A stretch of 64,000 nucleotides of DNA from CALBZE01 sp036381255 (GTDB taxonomy: Bacteria > Gemmatimonadota > Gemmatimonadetes > Longimicrobiales > RSA9), in contig DASVDG010000111.1 of NCBI GenBank assembly GCA_036381255.1, forward strand, positions 1 to 64,000, read 5' to 3'. The notes beneath the pieces are model-generated. The model ran no database searches. It was not told the origin of the DNA and saw only the letters and a program-made list of their open reading frames with translations. Positions 16,340-23,420 of the stretch are shown here, piece by piece. The translations under genes and the position numbers were made by a program. The first letter of the stretch is position 1. Every line of letters starts with the position of its first letter.

Positions 16340-16882
16340 CTAATAGCGGTAGCGGCGGCGCGGCCGGTACTCGGTCGCGTACCCCATGCCGGCGGTGCGG
16401 CCGTAGCGGCGGCCTCGCGGGCGTCCGATGAATTCCTCGCCGTACGCGCCGTATTCGCCGCGGACCATCCGCGTGGGCGTACCGCGCACGCGGTCGCGGA
16501 ACGGATCGCCGTAGTCGACCTCCCAGCGGCTCTTCTCGAATTCGCGGCCGTACCCGGCGCCGTATTCCTCGCCGTATTCGCCGTAGGCGCCGTAGCCGAG
16601 GCCGTATCCCATGTACTCGCGCCCGTAGCCGGCGCCGCGGTAGTACGGCCGCTCGCGCCCGGTGTATTCCCGGCCGTACTCCATGCGTTGGCGGCCGACG
16701 AACTCCGGGCCGTAGGCGGGCTCGGCGCGGCGCATGGTCCAGGGGCGTCGGCCGACTCTGGCGCGGCCGCGCGTGCGGCCGGGGCGCGGCTCGGGCTCGA
16801 AGCGTTCGCGCTCGACGTAGTCGGGACCGTAACTCTTGCCGTAATCCGGACGCGTGCCGTACTGCAGCTCGTAGCGTGGCAT
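16340..16882 (-). CDS. Tyr/Gly/Arg-rich repetitive protein
   Basis: A 180-residue protein of strongly biased composition with no signal peptide or hydrophobic stretch. Many short imperfect repeats around YGREY, YGxEY, YGPEF and GRxRxY are spread along its length, and it ends in RPRRRYRY. The composition resembles intrinsically disordered, RNA- or polyphosphate-binding, phase-separating or adhesive proteins, but that is analogy only. AGGAGGAG sits just before the ATG and codon usage matches neighbours, so it is a real gene in my view. The lytic transglycosylase near 33 kb starts with a related-looking MYGRQYDPRGG segment. It lies directly downstream of a small basic gene. Confidence 0.72.
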   Translation of the reverse strand: MPRYELQYGTRPDYGKSYGPDYVERERFEPEPRPGRTRGRARVGRRPWTMRRAEPAYGPEFVGRQRMEYGREYTGRERPYYRGAGYGREYMGYGLGYGAYGEYGEEYGAGYGREFEKSRWEVDYGDPFRDRVRGTPTRMVRGEYGAYGEEFIGRPRGRRYGRTAGMGYATEYRPRRRYRY

Positions 16883-16905
16883 GGCTCCTCCTGGGGTTGC
16901 TCCGG

Positions 16906-17166
16906 TCAGGTTGCGCTACCGCCGTCGTCTCTTCCCGTCTTGTGCTCCGTGTCCCGCGCTCCGATCTTGTCCGCGAACCCGACGCCCCGGCCGCGCGCGA
17001 GCGTTTCGGGGCTGTCGCGGCCGACGTCGTGTGCGCGAGGGTCGCGGACGCGGCCGTCGCCGCGACGTTTGCGCGGGCCGTGGCGCCGCATCGCCTCCCC
17101 GGCATCCTTGAAGTGGGGCGTATCGGGGTTCTCCGTCGCGCGGGTTGGGGGATGGGTTTCCGGCAT
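16906..17166 (-). CDS. Small hydrophilic hypothetical protein
   Basis: An 86-residue, basic, very hydrophilic and probably disordered protein (many Arg, Asp, Gly and His). I recognise no family. Support comes from GGAAGGA placed seven bases before the ATG and from the 23-base spacing to the Tyr/Gly/Arg-rich gene, which suggests one transcript. Short GC-rich frames of this kind can be spurious, so confidence is limited. Confidence 0.45.
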   Translation of the reverse strand: MPETHPPTRATENPDTPHFKDAGEAMRRHGPRKRRGDGRVRDPRAHDVGRDSPETLARGRGVGFADKIGARDTEHKTGRDDGGSAT

Positions 17167-17281
17167 GGGCGTCCTTCCGGGTCAGGGGGCGATACGGGCG
17201 TGCGAGCGCACCGGGTGCCGTGCAAGAAACGGTCCGAACCGGGTGTGGAGCGAATTCCGGCCGAAGGTGTTAGATTGAATG

Positions 17282-17302
17282 GAGCCCGCCCCCGGCGGGC
17301 TC
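17282..17302 (+). promoter_or_regulatory. Leader hairpin upstream of aspartase fusion
   Basis: A perfect 9-bp stem GAGCCCGCC / GGCGGGCTC with a CCC loop, followed by AATTATT, ends 27 bases before the start codon. A TAGATTG element just upstream (17271) could be the -10 region. Placed between promoter and gene and shaped like a weak intrinsic terminator, it could attenuate transcription; it may alternatively terminate a transcript from upstream. Confidence 0.45.
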
Positions 17303-17329
17303 AATTATTGGACCACACCGGGACATCGA

Positions 17330-19237
17330 ATGGACGCGAGCATCCTGGATACGCTGCGGAAGCACGTGCTCACGTACGCGCTGAACGCGGAAGAGATCGA
17401 GTACGTGGCCTCGTTCGCCCGCGAGGCGTGTTATCTGCCGGGCACCTACATCTTCCACGAGAGTCAGCCGCGGCGCGAGTTCGGCATCGTGCGGCGGGGC
17501 AGCATCGAGATCCGGAAGGGCGCGCGGGGCCGGCCGGAGGTCCTGTACGTGCTGACGGCGGGCGAGTCGTACGGCGAGGGCGCGTTGCTGGACAACTATC
17601 CGCACTCGACGTCCGCGTACGTCACCGAGCCGACGGAAGTGGTCGAGATCGCGCGCGAGGCGATCGACAGGATCGCGGCGGAGCGGCCGAACGTGTACGC
17701 GCGCCTGGTGTCCGGGGCGGCGCAGGTGATCTCGAGCCGTTTGCGGGCGGCGAACGCGAAGCTGGTGGGCCGCGGCCAGATGTATCTGTCGGGGGAGCTG
17801 CGCCGGGAGAAGGACCTGCTGGGCGAGCGCGACGTGCCGGACCGGAACTACTACGGGATCCAGACGTTGCGCGCGGTCGAGAACTTCCCGATCACGGGGA
17901 TCGCGATCGGACAGTACCCCGAGCTGGTCAACGCGCTCGCGGCGGTGAAGGAGGCGGCGGCGCGGGCGAACATGGAGCTGGGGCTGCTCGACGCGCAGGT
18001 CGGCGACGCGATCGTCCGCGCCTGCCGGGAGATCCGATCCGGCAAGCTCCACGACCAGTTCGTGGTCGACGTGATCCAGGGCGGCGCCGGCACGTCGACG
18101 AACATGAACGCGAACGAGGTGATCGCGAACCGCGCGCTGGAGCTGCTCGGCCGTCGGCGCGGCGAGTACGCCGTCGTCCACCCGAACAACCATGTGAACC
18201 TTTCGCAGTCGACGAACGACGTCTACCCGACGGCGGTGAAGATCGCCGTCAACTGGGCGCTCCAGGGGCTGGAGCAGGCGTTGGCGGAGCTGCGCGATGC
18301 GTTCTTGCTGAAGGCGGGCGAGTTCGCGGACATCGTGAAGATGGGCCGTACGCAGCTTCAGGACGCGGTGCCGATGACGCTCGGGCAGGAGTTCCACGCG
18401 TACGGCGTGACGATTGCCGAGGACCTGGAGCGGCTGCGGGAGGTGGCGGCGCTCACCCGTGAGATCAACATGGGTGCGACCGCGATCGGGACGGGGATCA
18501 ACACGGATCCCCGCTATGCGCCGCTGGTCCGCGAGCATCTCTCGAGCGTGACCGGGCTCACGCTGGTCACGAGCCCCGACCTCGTCGAGGCGACGCCGGA
18601 CACGGGTGCGTTCGTGCAGCTCTCGGGCGTGTTGAAGCGGATCGCGGTCAAGCTCTCGAAGATCTGCAACGATCTGCGGCTGCTCTCGAGCGGGCCGCGC
18701 GCCGGGCTCGCGGAGATCAACCTCCCGCCGATGCAGCCGGGCTCGAGCATCATGCCGGGGAAGGTGAATCCGGTGATCCCCGAGGTCGTCAACCAGGTTT
18801 GTTTCCAGGTCGTCGGCAACGACCTCACGGTGACGATGGCGGCGGAGGCGGGGCAGCTACAGCTCAACGTCTTCGAGCCGGTGATCGCCTTCAACATCTT
18901 CCAGTCGATCAACACGCTGCGGCAGGCGTGCGTGGTGCTGCGCGAGCGCTGCGTGCTCGGGATCACGGCGAACCGCGAGCGGATCCGGCACTTCCTGGAG
19001 CGCAGCATCGGGATCGTGACCGCGCTGGTCCCGTACATCGGCTACGAGCGCGCGAGCGCGGTGGCGCGGGAGGCGCTCGAGACCGACCGCGGCGTCTACG
19101 AGCTCGTCCTCGAGAAGGGCTGGCTCAGCCGGGAGGAGCTGGACGAGATCCTCTCCCCCGCAGCGATGACGCGCCCGCGCGCGATGCCGGTGCTGCGCGG
19201 CCGGCTCGACGCGCAGGAGGAGGTGCCCGCGGATTGA
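17330..19237 (+). CDS. Aspartate ammonia-lyase with N-terminal cNMP-binding-like domain
   Basis: A 635-residue fusion. Residues about 1-150 form a CRP-type cyclic nucleotide-binding fold (LPGTYIFHESQPRREFGIVRRG, then GESYGEGALLDN). In the phosphate-binding cassette the usual Arg-Ser/Thr-Ala is replaced by HSTSA, so normal cAMP binding is doubtful. From about residue 165 the protein is a full aspartase/fumarase-superfamily lyase: TSTNMNANEVIANRA, NLSQSTNDVYPTA, GRTQLQDAVPMTLGQEF and the signature GSSIMPGKVNPVIPEVVNQV near residue 471. The IPEVVNQV continuation marks aspartase rather than fumarase. It should reversibly deaminate aspartate to fumarate and ammonia. An earlier in-frame ATG at 17279 would run through the leader hairpin and is less likely. 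Confidence 0.9.
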   Translation: MDASILDTLRKHVLTYALNAEEIEYVASFAREACYLPGTYIFHESQPRREFGIVRRGSIEIRKGARGRPEVLYVLTAGESYGEGALLDNYPHSTSAYVTEPTEVVEIAREAIDRIAAERPNVYARLVSGAAQVISSRLRAANAKLVGRGQMYLSGELRREKDLLGERDVPDRNYYGIQTLRAVENFPITGIAIGQYPELVNALAAVKEAAARANMELGLLDAQVGDAIVRACREIRSGKLHDQFVVDVIQGGAGTSTNMNANEVIANRALELLGRRRGEYAVVHPNNHVNLSQSTNDVYPTAVKIAVNWALQGLEQALAELRDAFLLKAGEFADIVKMGRTQLQDAVPMTLGQEFHAYGVTIAEDLERLREVAALTREINMGATAIGTGINTDPRYAPLVREHLSSVTGLTLVTSPDLVEATPDTGAFVQLSGVLKRIAVKLSKICNDLRLLSSGPRAGLAEINLPPMQPGSSIMPGKVNPVIPEVVNQVCFQVVGNDLTVTMAAEAGQLQLNVFEPVIAFNIFQSINTLRQACVVLRERCVLGITANRERIRHFLERSIGIVTALVPYIGYERASAVAREALETDRGVYELVLEKGWLSREELDEILSPAAMTRPRAMPVLRGRLDAQEEVPAD

Positions 19238-19257
19238 GGCATCGCGCGGGCCGGGCT

Positions 19258-19480
19258 CATGCGAAATCCGCCGGCAACGCTCGCACCGGTCCGCCCGGCC
19301 CGGGCGAACCTCGACCCGCCCGGCCCAGGCGAAGCATCCCTCGCGGACCACGACCGGTTCGAGCGAAGTCGGGCTCTTGCGGGATCCGCCGGAACCGTGT
19401 CGCTCATTGGCCTCGACCGGGGTGCGACTCGGCGCCGTGACCGCGAAGGGTTCATGCGAAGCGCGTATCAGTCACCCGCG
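19258..19480 (+). repeat. Dispersed intergenic repeat, copy B (composite)
   Basis: The left half (19258-19396) matches copy C near 38.3 kb, including GCGAA..CGCCGG, CCGGTCCG and GGACCACGA-CGGTTCGAGCG. The right half matches copy A near position 125. It lies between convergent genes and runs over the stop codon of the histidine kinase, so the last few codons of that gene come from repeat sequence. Confidence 0.7.
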
Positions 19481-20859
19481 CGCGCGGGCGCGGCCGGGAC
19501 GTTGTTCGGCAGGCCCAGGACGAACGTCGAGCCCGCGCCGGGCCGGCTCTCGACGCGGATCTCGCCGCCGAGCATGTGCGCCAGTTGCCGCGAGAGCGCC
19601 AGGCCGAGGCCGGTCCCGCCGTACAGGCGGGTCGACGAGCCGTCCACCTGGCGGAACTCGTCGAAGATCGCGTTCAGGTCGTTGGCGGCGATCCCGATCC
19701 CGGTGTCCTGCACGAGCCACTCGATCCATCCGGCGTTCCAGCGCGTGGGCGGGCCGCCGGGCTGCCGCCGCACGGTCACCGTCACCCGCCCCGCCGGCGT
19801 GAACTTGAACGCATTGCTGATCAGGTTCTCCAGGATCTTGACGACCTTGGCGCGATCGGTGCGGATCGGGATCTCGCCGTCGGGTGCGGCGATCGCGAAG
19901 TCGATGCCATCCGGCGGTGCTCCGGCCTCGGCCGCGGCGGCGCGGGCGAGGGCGGTCGCCTCCTCGCGCGTCTCGTGGATCGGCGTGCGCCCGAGCTTCA
20001 GGTCCGAAAGCTCGAGGAGGTCCGTGATCAGCCGGAGCAGCGCGGTGCCGGCGCGCTCGATCTTCGCCAGCGACTGCGCCTGTTCCGCGGTCACCGGCCC
20101 CGCGTGGCCTTGCGCGATCAGGTACGTGTAGCCGAGGATCGCCGTCAGCGGCGTGCGCAGCTCGTGGCCCATGTTGGCCAGGAATTCGTTCTTGAGCCGC
20201 TTCGCTTCCTCCGCCTCCTCGGCGCGGAGCGTGAGCTCCTCGTTCTTCCGCAAGAGCCGCTCGTTCGCCGCCTGGAGGTGCTCGATCAGGTGCGCCTTCT
20301 CCGCCGTCGCGGAGAGCTGGTCCGCGACCACGCCCAGCAGCCGCTCCTCGTCGGCGGTAAACCTGTGCGGCGCCTCGAAATAGAAGCTCAACGCCCCGGC
20401 GACCTCGCCCCGGACCTCGAGCGGCAGCGCGACCTGCGCCGTGAAGCCGAGCTCCCGCGCCGGGTCCCACCACTCGCGCTGGAGCGGGTCCGCGAAGATG
20501 TCCTCGACGGTGATCCGCGCCCGCTCGGCGACGGCGCGCCCCGTCGGCCCGCGCCCGACGCGGATCCGCAACTGGCCCAGATAGCGCGCCGACGCCTGGG
20601 GCCAGTTCTGGGCGCAGACCAGCTTCAGGAGCTGGGGGTCCGTCGTGTCGCGCAGGAACACGGAGCTGAAGCTCGCCCCGACGAGCGGCGTCACGCGGGC
20701 CAACGCAAGTCGATAAACCTCGACAGGCCGTGTCGCGGTCAGGAACGCGTGCGCGATGTCACGGACGACCTGCAACTCGCGTTGCTGCAATGATTCCGGC
20801 GGATCGGCCGCGCCCGGCGCATCGGGGCCGGAAGGACGCTGGGGGCTCACAATTCGCAT
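19468..20859 (-). CDS. GAF sensor histidine kinase
   Basis: A 463-residue soluble kinase: an N-terminal GAF domain (about 30-185, with ALPLEVRGEVAGALSFYFE), a coiled-coil linker (about 190-222), HisKA with GHELRTPL (His232), and a HATPase domain with LISNAFKF, VQDTGIGI and GGTGLGLAL. No membrane segment is present and no response regulator is adjacent. The start ATG follows a run of seven A residues without a Shine-Dalgarno sequence; a GTG three codons later is an alternative. The 3' end overlaps an intergenic repeat. It is divergent from the HU gene. Confidence 0.88.
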   Translation of the reverse strand: MRIVSPQRPSGPDAPGAADPPESLQQRELQVVRDIAHAFLTATRPVEVYRLALARVTPLVGASFSSVFLRDTTDPQLLKLVCAQNWPQASARYLGQLRIRVGRGPTGRAVAERARITVEDIFADPLQREWWDPARELGFTAQVALPLEVRGEVAGALSFYFEAPHRFTADEERLLGVVADQLSATAEKAHLIEHLQAANERLLRKNEELTLRAEEAEEAKRLKNEFLANMGHELRTPLTAILGYTYLIAQGHAGPVTAEQAQSLAKIERAGTALLRLITDLLELSDLKLGRTPIHETREEATALARAAAAEAGAPPDGIDFAIAAPDGEIPIRTDRAKVVKILENLISNAFKFTPAGRVTVTVRRQPGGPPTRWNAGWIEWLVQDTGIGIAANDLNAIFDEFRQVDGSSTRLYGGTGLGLALSRQLAHMLGGEIRVESRPGAGSTFVLGLPNNVPAAPARAGD

Positions 20860-20922
20860 TTTTTTCGGAGTGCACGGACGGGAGGGGGGCGCGGAATGTC
20901 CGTCCCTGCGCGAATAACTCCC

Positions 20923-20951
20923 TTGACGCGGTTCCGGTCCCGCTCTACTGT
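20923..20951 (+). promoter_or_regulatory. Sigma-70-type promoter for HU gene
   Basis: TTGACG and TACTGT are separated by exactly 17 bases. It predicts a transcript starting near 20958 with a leader of about 210 bases before the HU start codon. Confidence 0.75.
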
Positions 20952-21038
20952 ACCCGAGAAATTTTCGAGCGTCGCAATCGGGGATCCCCGCGGGGGCTCA
21001 CGAACGGCGTCGCTGAAGATCAAGTTGAAACGCTTCAG

Positions 21039-21062
21039 GGGAGCCGCGCAAGGGCGGCTCCC
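21039..21062 (+). promoter_or_regulatory. Stable hairpin in HU mRNA leader
   Basis: A perfect 9-bp stem GGGAGCCGC / GCGGCTCCC with a six-base loop inside the long 5' leader. There is no T-tract, so it is not an intrinsic terminator. It may affect mRNA stability or bind a protein; HU autoregulation is known in other bacteria, but nothing here proves it. Confidence 0.4.
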
Positions 21063-21168
21063 GGTTCGGCGCCGCGCGGCACCGGGCCAGCAGGTCCGAA
21101 GTTCGCCGCCCGCGAGGGTGTGGGTCGGCATGTCTCTTCACCAGATTCACTTCGAGAGGAGCGAGTCC

Positions 21169-21453
21169 ATGAACAAGTCCGAGCTGGTCCAGAACCTGGC
21201 GAGCAAGGCCAACATCTCCAAGGCGGACGCGCAGCGTGCCGTGGACGCCCTGTTCAACGCGGGGAGCGGCGTGATCGCCACCGCGCTGAAGAGGGGCGAC
21301 AAGGTCCAGATCACCGGGTTCGGCACGTTCGAGACGCGCAAGCGCAAGGCGCGCACGGGCCGGAACCCCCGCACGGGCAAGGAGATCCGGATCGGCCCGA
21401 CGACGAGCCCGTCGTTCCGTGCGGGCAAGGGGCTGAAGGACGCGATCAAGTAA
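21169..21453 (+). CDS. hup: HU-family DNA-binding protein
   Basis: A 94-residue histone-like protein with the usual length and fold. It starts MNKSELVQNLASKANISKAD, contains the family core GDKVQITGFGTFETRKRKARTG and the DNA-minor-groove arm region RTGRNPRTGKEIRI, and ends in FRAGKGLKDAIK. It binds and bends DNA as a dimer. The proline of the arm (RNP) is present. GAGAGGA lies eight bases before the ATG. An upstream in-frame ATG exists but has no ribosome binding site. A strong hairpin follows the stop codon. Confidence 0.96.
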   Translation: MNKSELVQNLASKANISKADAQRAVDALFNAGSGVIATALKRGDKVQITGFGTFETRKRKARTGRNPRTGKEIRIGPTTSPSFRAGKGLKDAIK

Positions 21454-21474
21454 GACCCGCATCCCGCTGGCAGA

Positions 21475-21513
21475 CGGACGGGTCGGTCGCGGCGATCGCG
21501 ACCGACCCGTCCG
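21475..21513 (+). terminator. 17-bp perfect hairpin after HU gene
   Basis: Perfect 17-bp inverted repeat (CGGACGGGTCGGTCGCG and its complement) with a five-base loop, 21 bases after the HU stop. No T-tract follows. It probably protects or ends the HU mRNA and may serve the convergent helicase-like gene too. Confidence 0.6.
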
Positions 21514-21677
21514 CGTCGGGACGCCCTGCACGGGCGTAGCCGAACCGGCCGCTCCCGGCGTCGATCCCGGCCGCGCGCCGCCCGGGCCGCGCGATCGACG
21601 CGTGCCGCCCCGTCAGGGCCGCCGTTTGCGCATCACGTCGCGCCCGAACGGATGGCTCGCGGCCGTGATGCGCCGCC

Positions 21678-23255
21678 CTACCGCCCTCCCTCCCGCATCC
21701 GCCGGCGCAGCCGCTCGCCGCCGGCCGCACGACGATCGTAGTCCACCCGCACGCTGCGCCCCTTGAGCGTGGTGCCGTTGACGGCGCGGATCACCCGGTC
21801 GGCGATCGTGCTGTCGACCTCGACGATCGAGAGGTTGTCGCGGATCTCGATCCGGCCGACGCGGTCGCCCGTGACGTTCGCCTCGCCGGTGATCGCGCCG
21901 ACGAGGTCGCCGGGGCGGACGCCGTCGCGCGCGCCGACGCCGAAGAACAGGCGGACGTACGCGGGCGGCGCCGGCGGCGGCGCCACGCCACGCGGCCGCG
22001 CCGGCGCTTCGGCCAACTCGGCGGGCGCCTCGGCGGCGGGCGGGCGGCGCCGGAGCACCGCGCTGGCCGCGGCGGCGACCTCGGCGGGCGTGAAGCGCTC
22101 GAACAGCGGCTCGAGCACGAGGAGCTGGGCACCGAGGTCCTCCTCGGCGAGGGCGCGCTCGAGGCGGGTGCGGTAAGCCACCAGCCCGGCGGCGGCCGGG
22201 GCCTCGAGCGGCAGACGGTGCGCGCGCGGCTCGAACGCCGCGCGCTCCGCGATCTGCTTCAGGTGCGGCAGCTCGCGCGGTTCGACCAGCACCAGCCCGC
22301 CGTCGGCGTGGCGCAACTCGAGCGCGTCGGCATCGAACGGGACGTCGTAACTGATGACGAACGCGCCCTCCGGCGCGGCCTCGTCGGGTGCGAGCGTGAT
22401 GCTGCCCGCGTCCTCGGCGGTCCCACGCGATGCGCGGAAGCCGCGCAACGCCAGCGCTTCGGCGACCGCCATCGCCCGCGCGCCGGTCCGGCAGTAGATG
22501 GCGACCGGGCCGGCCGCCTCGCGGCGCGCGAGGTACGCCGCGAGCACGCCCGTCTTCCCGGCGTCGTCGGCGGTCGCGTAGCGCAGCGGCCGCTTCTCCG
22601 GCCGTGCCGTCGCCTCGACCTCCGTCGGGATCGGCGGGATGTGGAGCGCGCGCCGGACGTGGCGCTCGACGTAATCGGCGACGGCCGGCGTATGCTCGGC
22701 CGTGACGACCACGCGCTGCGCCTCGCGGGGAGTCGAGTCGGTGAGCGCTTCGACGGCCTCCTGCGCGTCGAGCGCGAACAGCGTCGAGAGTCCGTCGAGC
22801 ACGAGCGTCGCGACGCCGCCGAGCTTGAGCGCGGAGGCGCGTACGGCGTCCAGCGCCGCGGCCGGCGTCCCGACGACGATGGCCGCCGCACTCGCCGGTG
22901 TGCCCCATCCGGGCCCGAGCGCGGCCACGTCGAGTCCCGCGCCCGCCGCGAACCGCGCGAGCGACGTCGCCGTCCGGATGGCGACCTCCGGGGTGGGCAC
23001 CAGCACCAGCGCGCGTAGCGCGCCCGCCTCCTCCCCGGGCTCCGCCGCCTCTCCGCCCGCCAGCCGGTCGACCAGCGCCAGCCCATACGCACCCACGACG
23101 CCGGCGCCCGCCGACGCATGGAGCACGACGTTCCCCCCCCGACGCAACACCGGCACCGCGGCCCGCTGCAGCGGTGTCGGCGCCTCATACCCCAGCGACT
23201 CCACGATCTGGACCAGCCCGGGACGCAGCCCGAGATCCCCGAATCCGTCTGCCAT
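21678..23255 (-). CDS. Degenerate DEAD-box protein with DbpA RNA-binding domain
   Basis: A 525-residue protein organised like a DEAD-box RNA helicase. A Q-motif (YEAPTPLQRAAVPVL), a RecA-like domain 1, a RecA-like domain 2 and a C-terminal DbpA-type RNA-binding domain (about 445-520: VRLFFGVGARDGVRPGDLVG, EIRDNLSIVEV, LKGRSVRVDYDR) are all present. However, motif I reads ASAGAGVVG instead of AxTGxGKT and lacks the lysine, motif Ia reads PTPEVA, and motif II reads LDGLS instead of DEAD. ATP hydrolysis should therefore be impossible. The DbpA domain binds 23S rRNA hairpin 92 in known members, so an ATP-independent ribosome-assembly or RNA-chaperone role is a reasonable inference. The frame is intact, so it is not an obvious pseudogene. 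Confidence 0.85.
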   Translation of the reverse strand: MADGFGDLGLRPGLVQIVESLGYEAPTPLQRAAVPVLRRGGNVVLHASAGAGVVGAYGLALVDRLAGGEAAEPGEEAGALRALVLVPTPEVAIRTATSLARFAAGAGLDVAALGPGWGTPASAAAIVVGTPAAALDAVRASALKLGGVATLVLDGLSTLFALDAQEAVEALTDSTPREAQRVVVTAEHTPAVADYVERHVRRALHIPPIPTEVEATARPEKRPLRYATADDAGKTGVLAAYLARREAAGPVAIYCRTGARAMAVAEALALRGFRASRGTAEDAGSITLAPDEAAPEGAFVISYDVPFDADALELRHADGGLVLVEPRELPHLKQIAERAAFEPRAHRLPLEAPAAAGLVAYRTRLERALAEEDLGAQLLVLEPLFERFTPAEVAAAASAVLRRRPPAAEAPAELAEAPARPRGVAPPPAPPAYVRLFFGVGARDGVRPGDLVGAITGEANVTGDRVGRIEIRDNLSIVEVDSTIADRVIRAVNGTTLKGRSVRVDYDRRAAGGERLRRRMREGGR

Positions 23256-23274
23256 GCCCACCCTCGCACGCGTG

Positions 23275-23304
23275 TTGTCAACGAATTGCGCGCGGGAATA
23301 TACG
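23275..23304 (+). promoter_or_regulatory. Putative promoter of alanine/sodium symporter
   Basis: TTGTCA and TATACG are spaced by 18 bases within an AT-richer pocket between the divergent helicase-like gene and the symporter gene. The start codon lies about 115 bases downstream. Confidence 0.5.
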
Positions 23305-23344
23305 GCCTTGCAAGCCCGTTGCCCAGTCGTGTACGTTCGGTCCT

Positions 23345-23405
23345 CTTCCAGGGACCAGGAACCAGGGACCAGGCGCCGGCGATCCGGAACCTGGGATCCG
23401 GGACC
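23345..23405 (+). repeat. Degenerate GGGACCAGG direct repeats
   Basis: Short imperfect direct repeats, CCAGGGACCAGGAACCAGG and GGGACCAGG, followed by GGAACCTGGGATCCGGGACC, form a low-complexity patch between promoter and start codon of the symporter gene. The origin is unknown. Confidence 0.55.
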
Positions 23406-23420
23406 GGCACGGCCACGACC

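Noticed and set aside
17279..17329. Upstream ATG as aspartase start
   Set aside because: It would encode the hairpin and has no ribosome binding site. The internal ATG starts the recognisable protein.
19340..19375. tRNA-like GGTTCGAGC element in the intergenic repeat
   Set aside because: No acceptor stem, D-arm or anticodon arm can be folded around it. It belongs to the repeat family.
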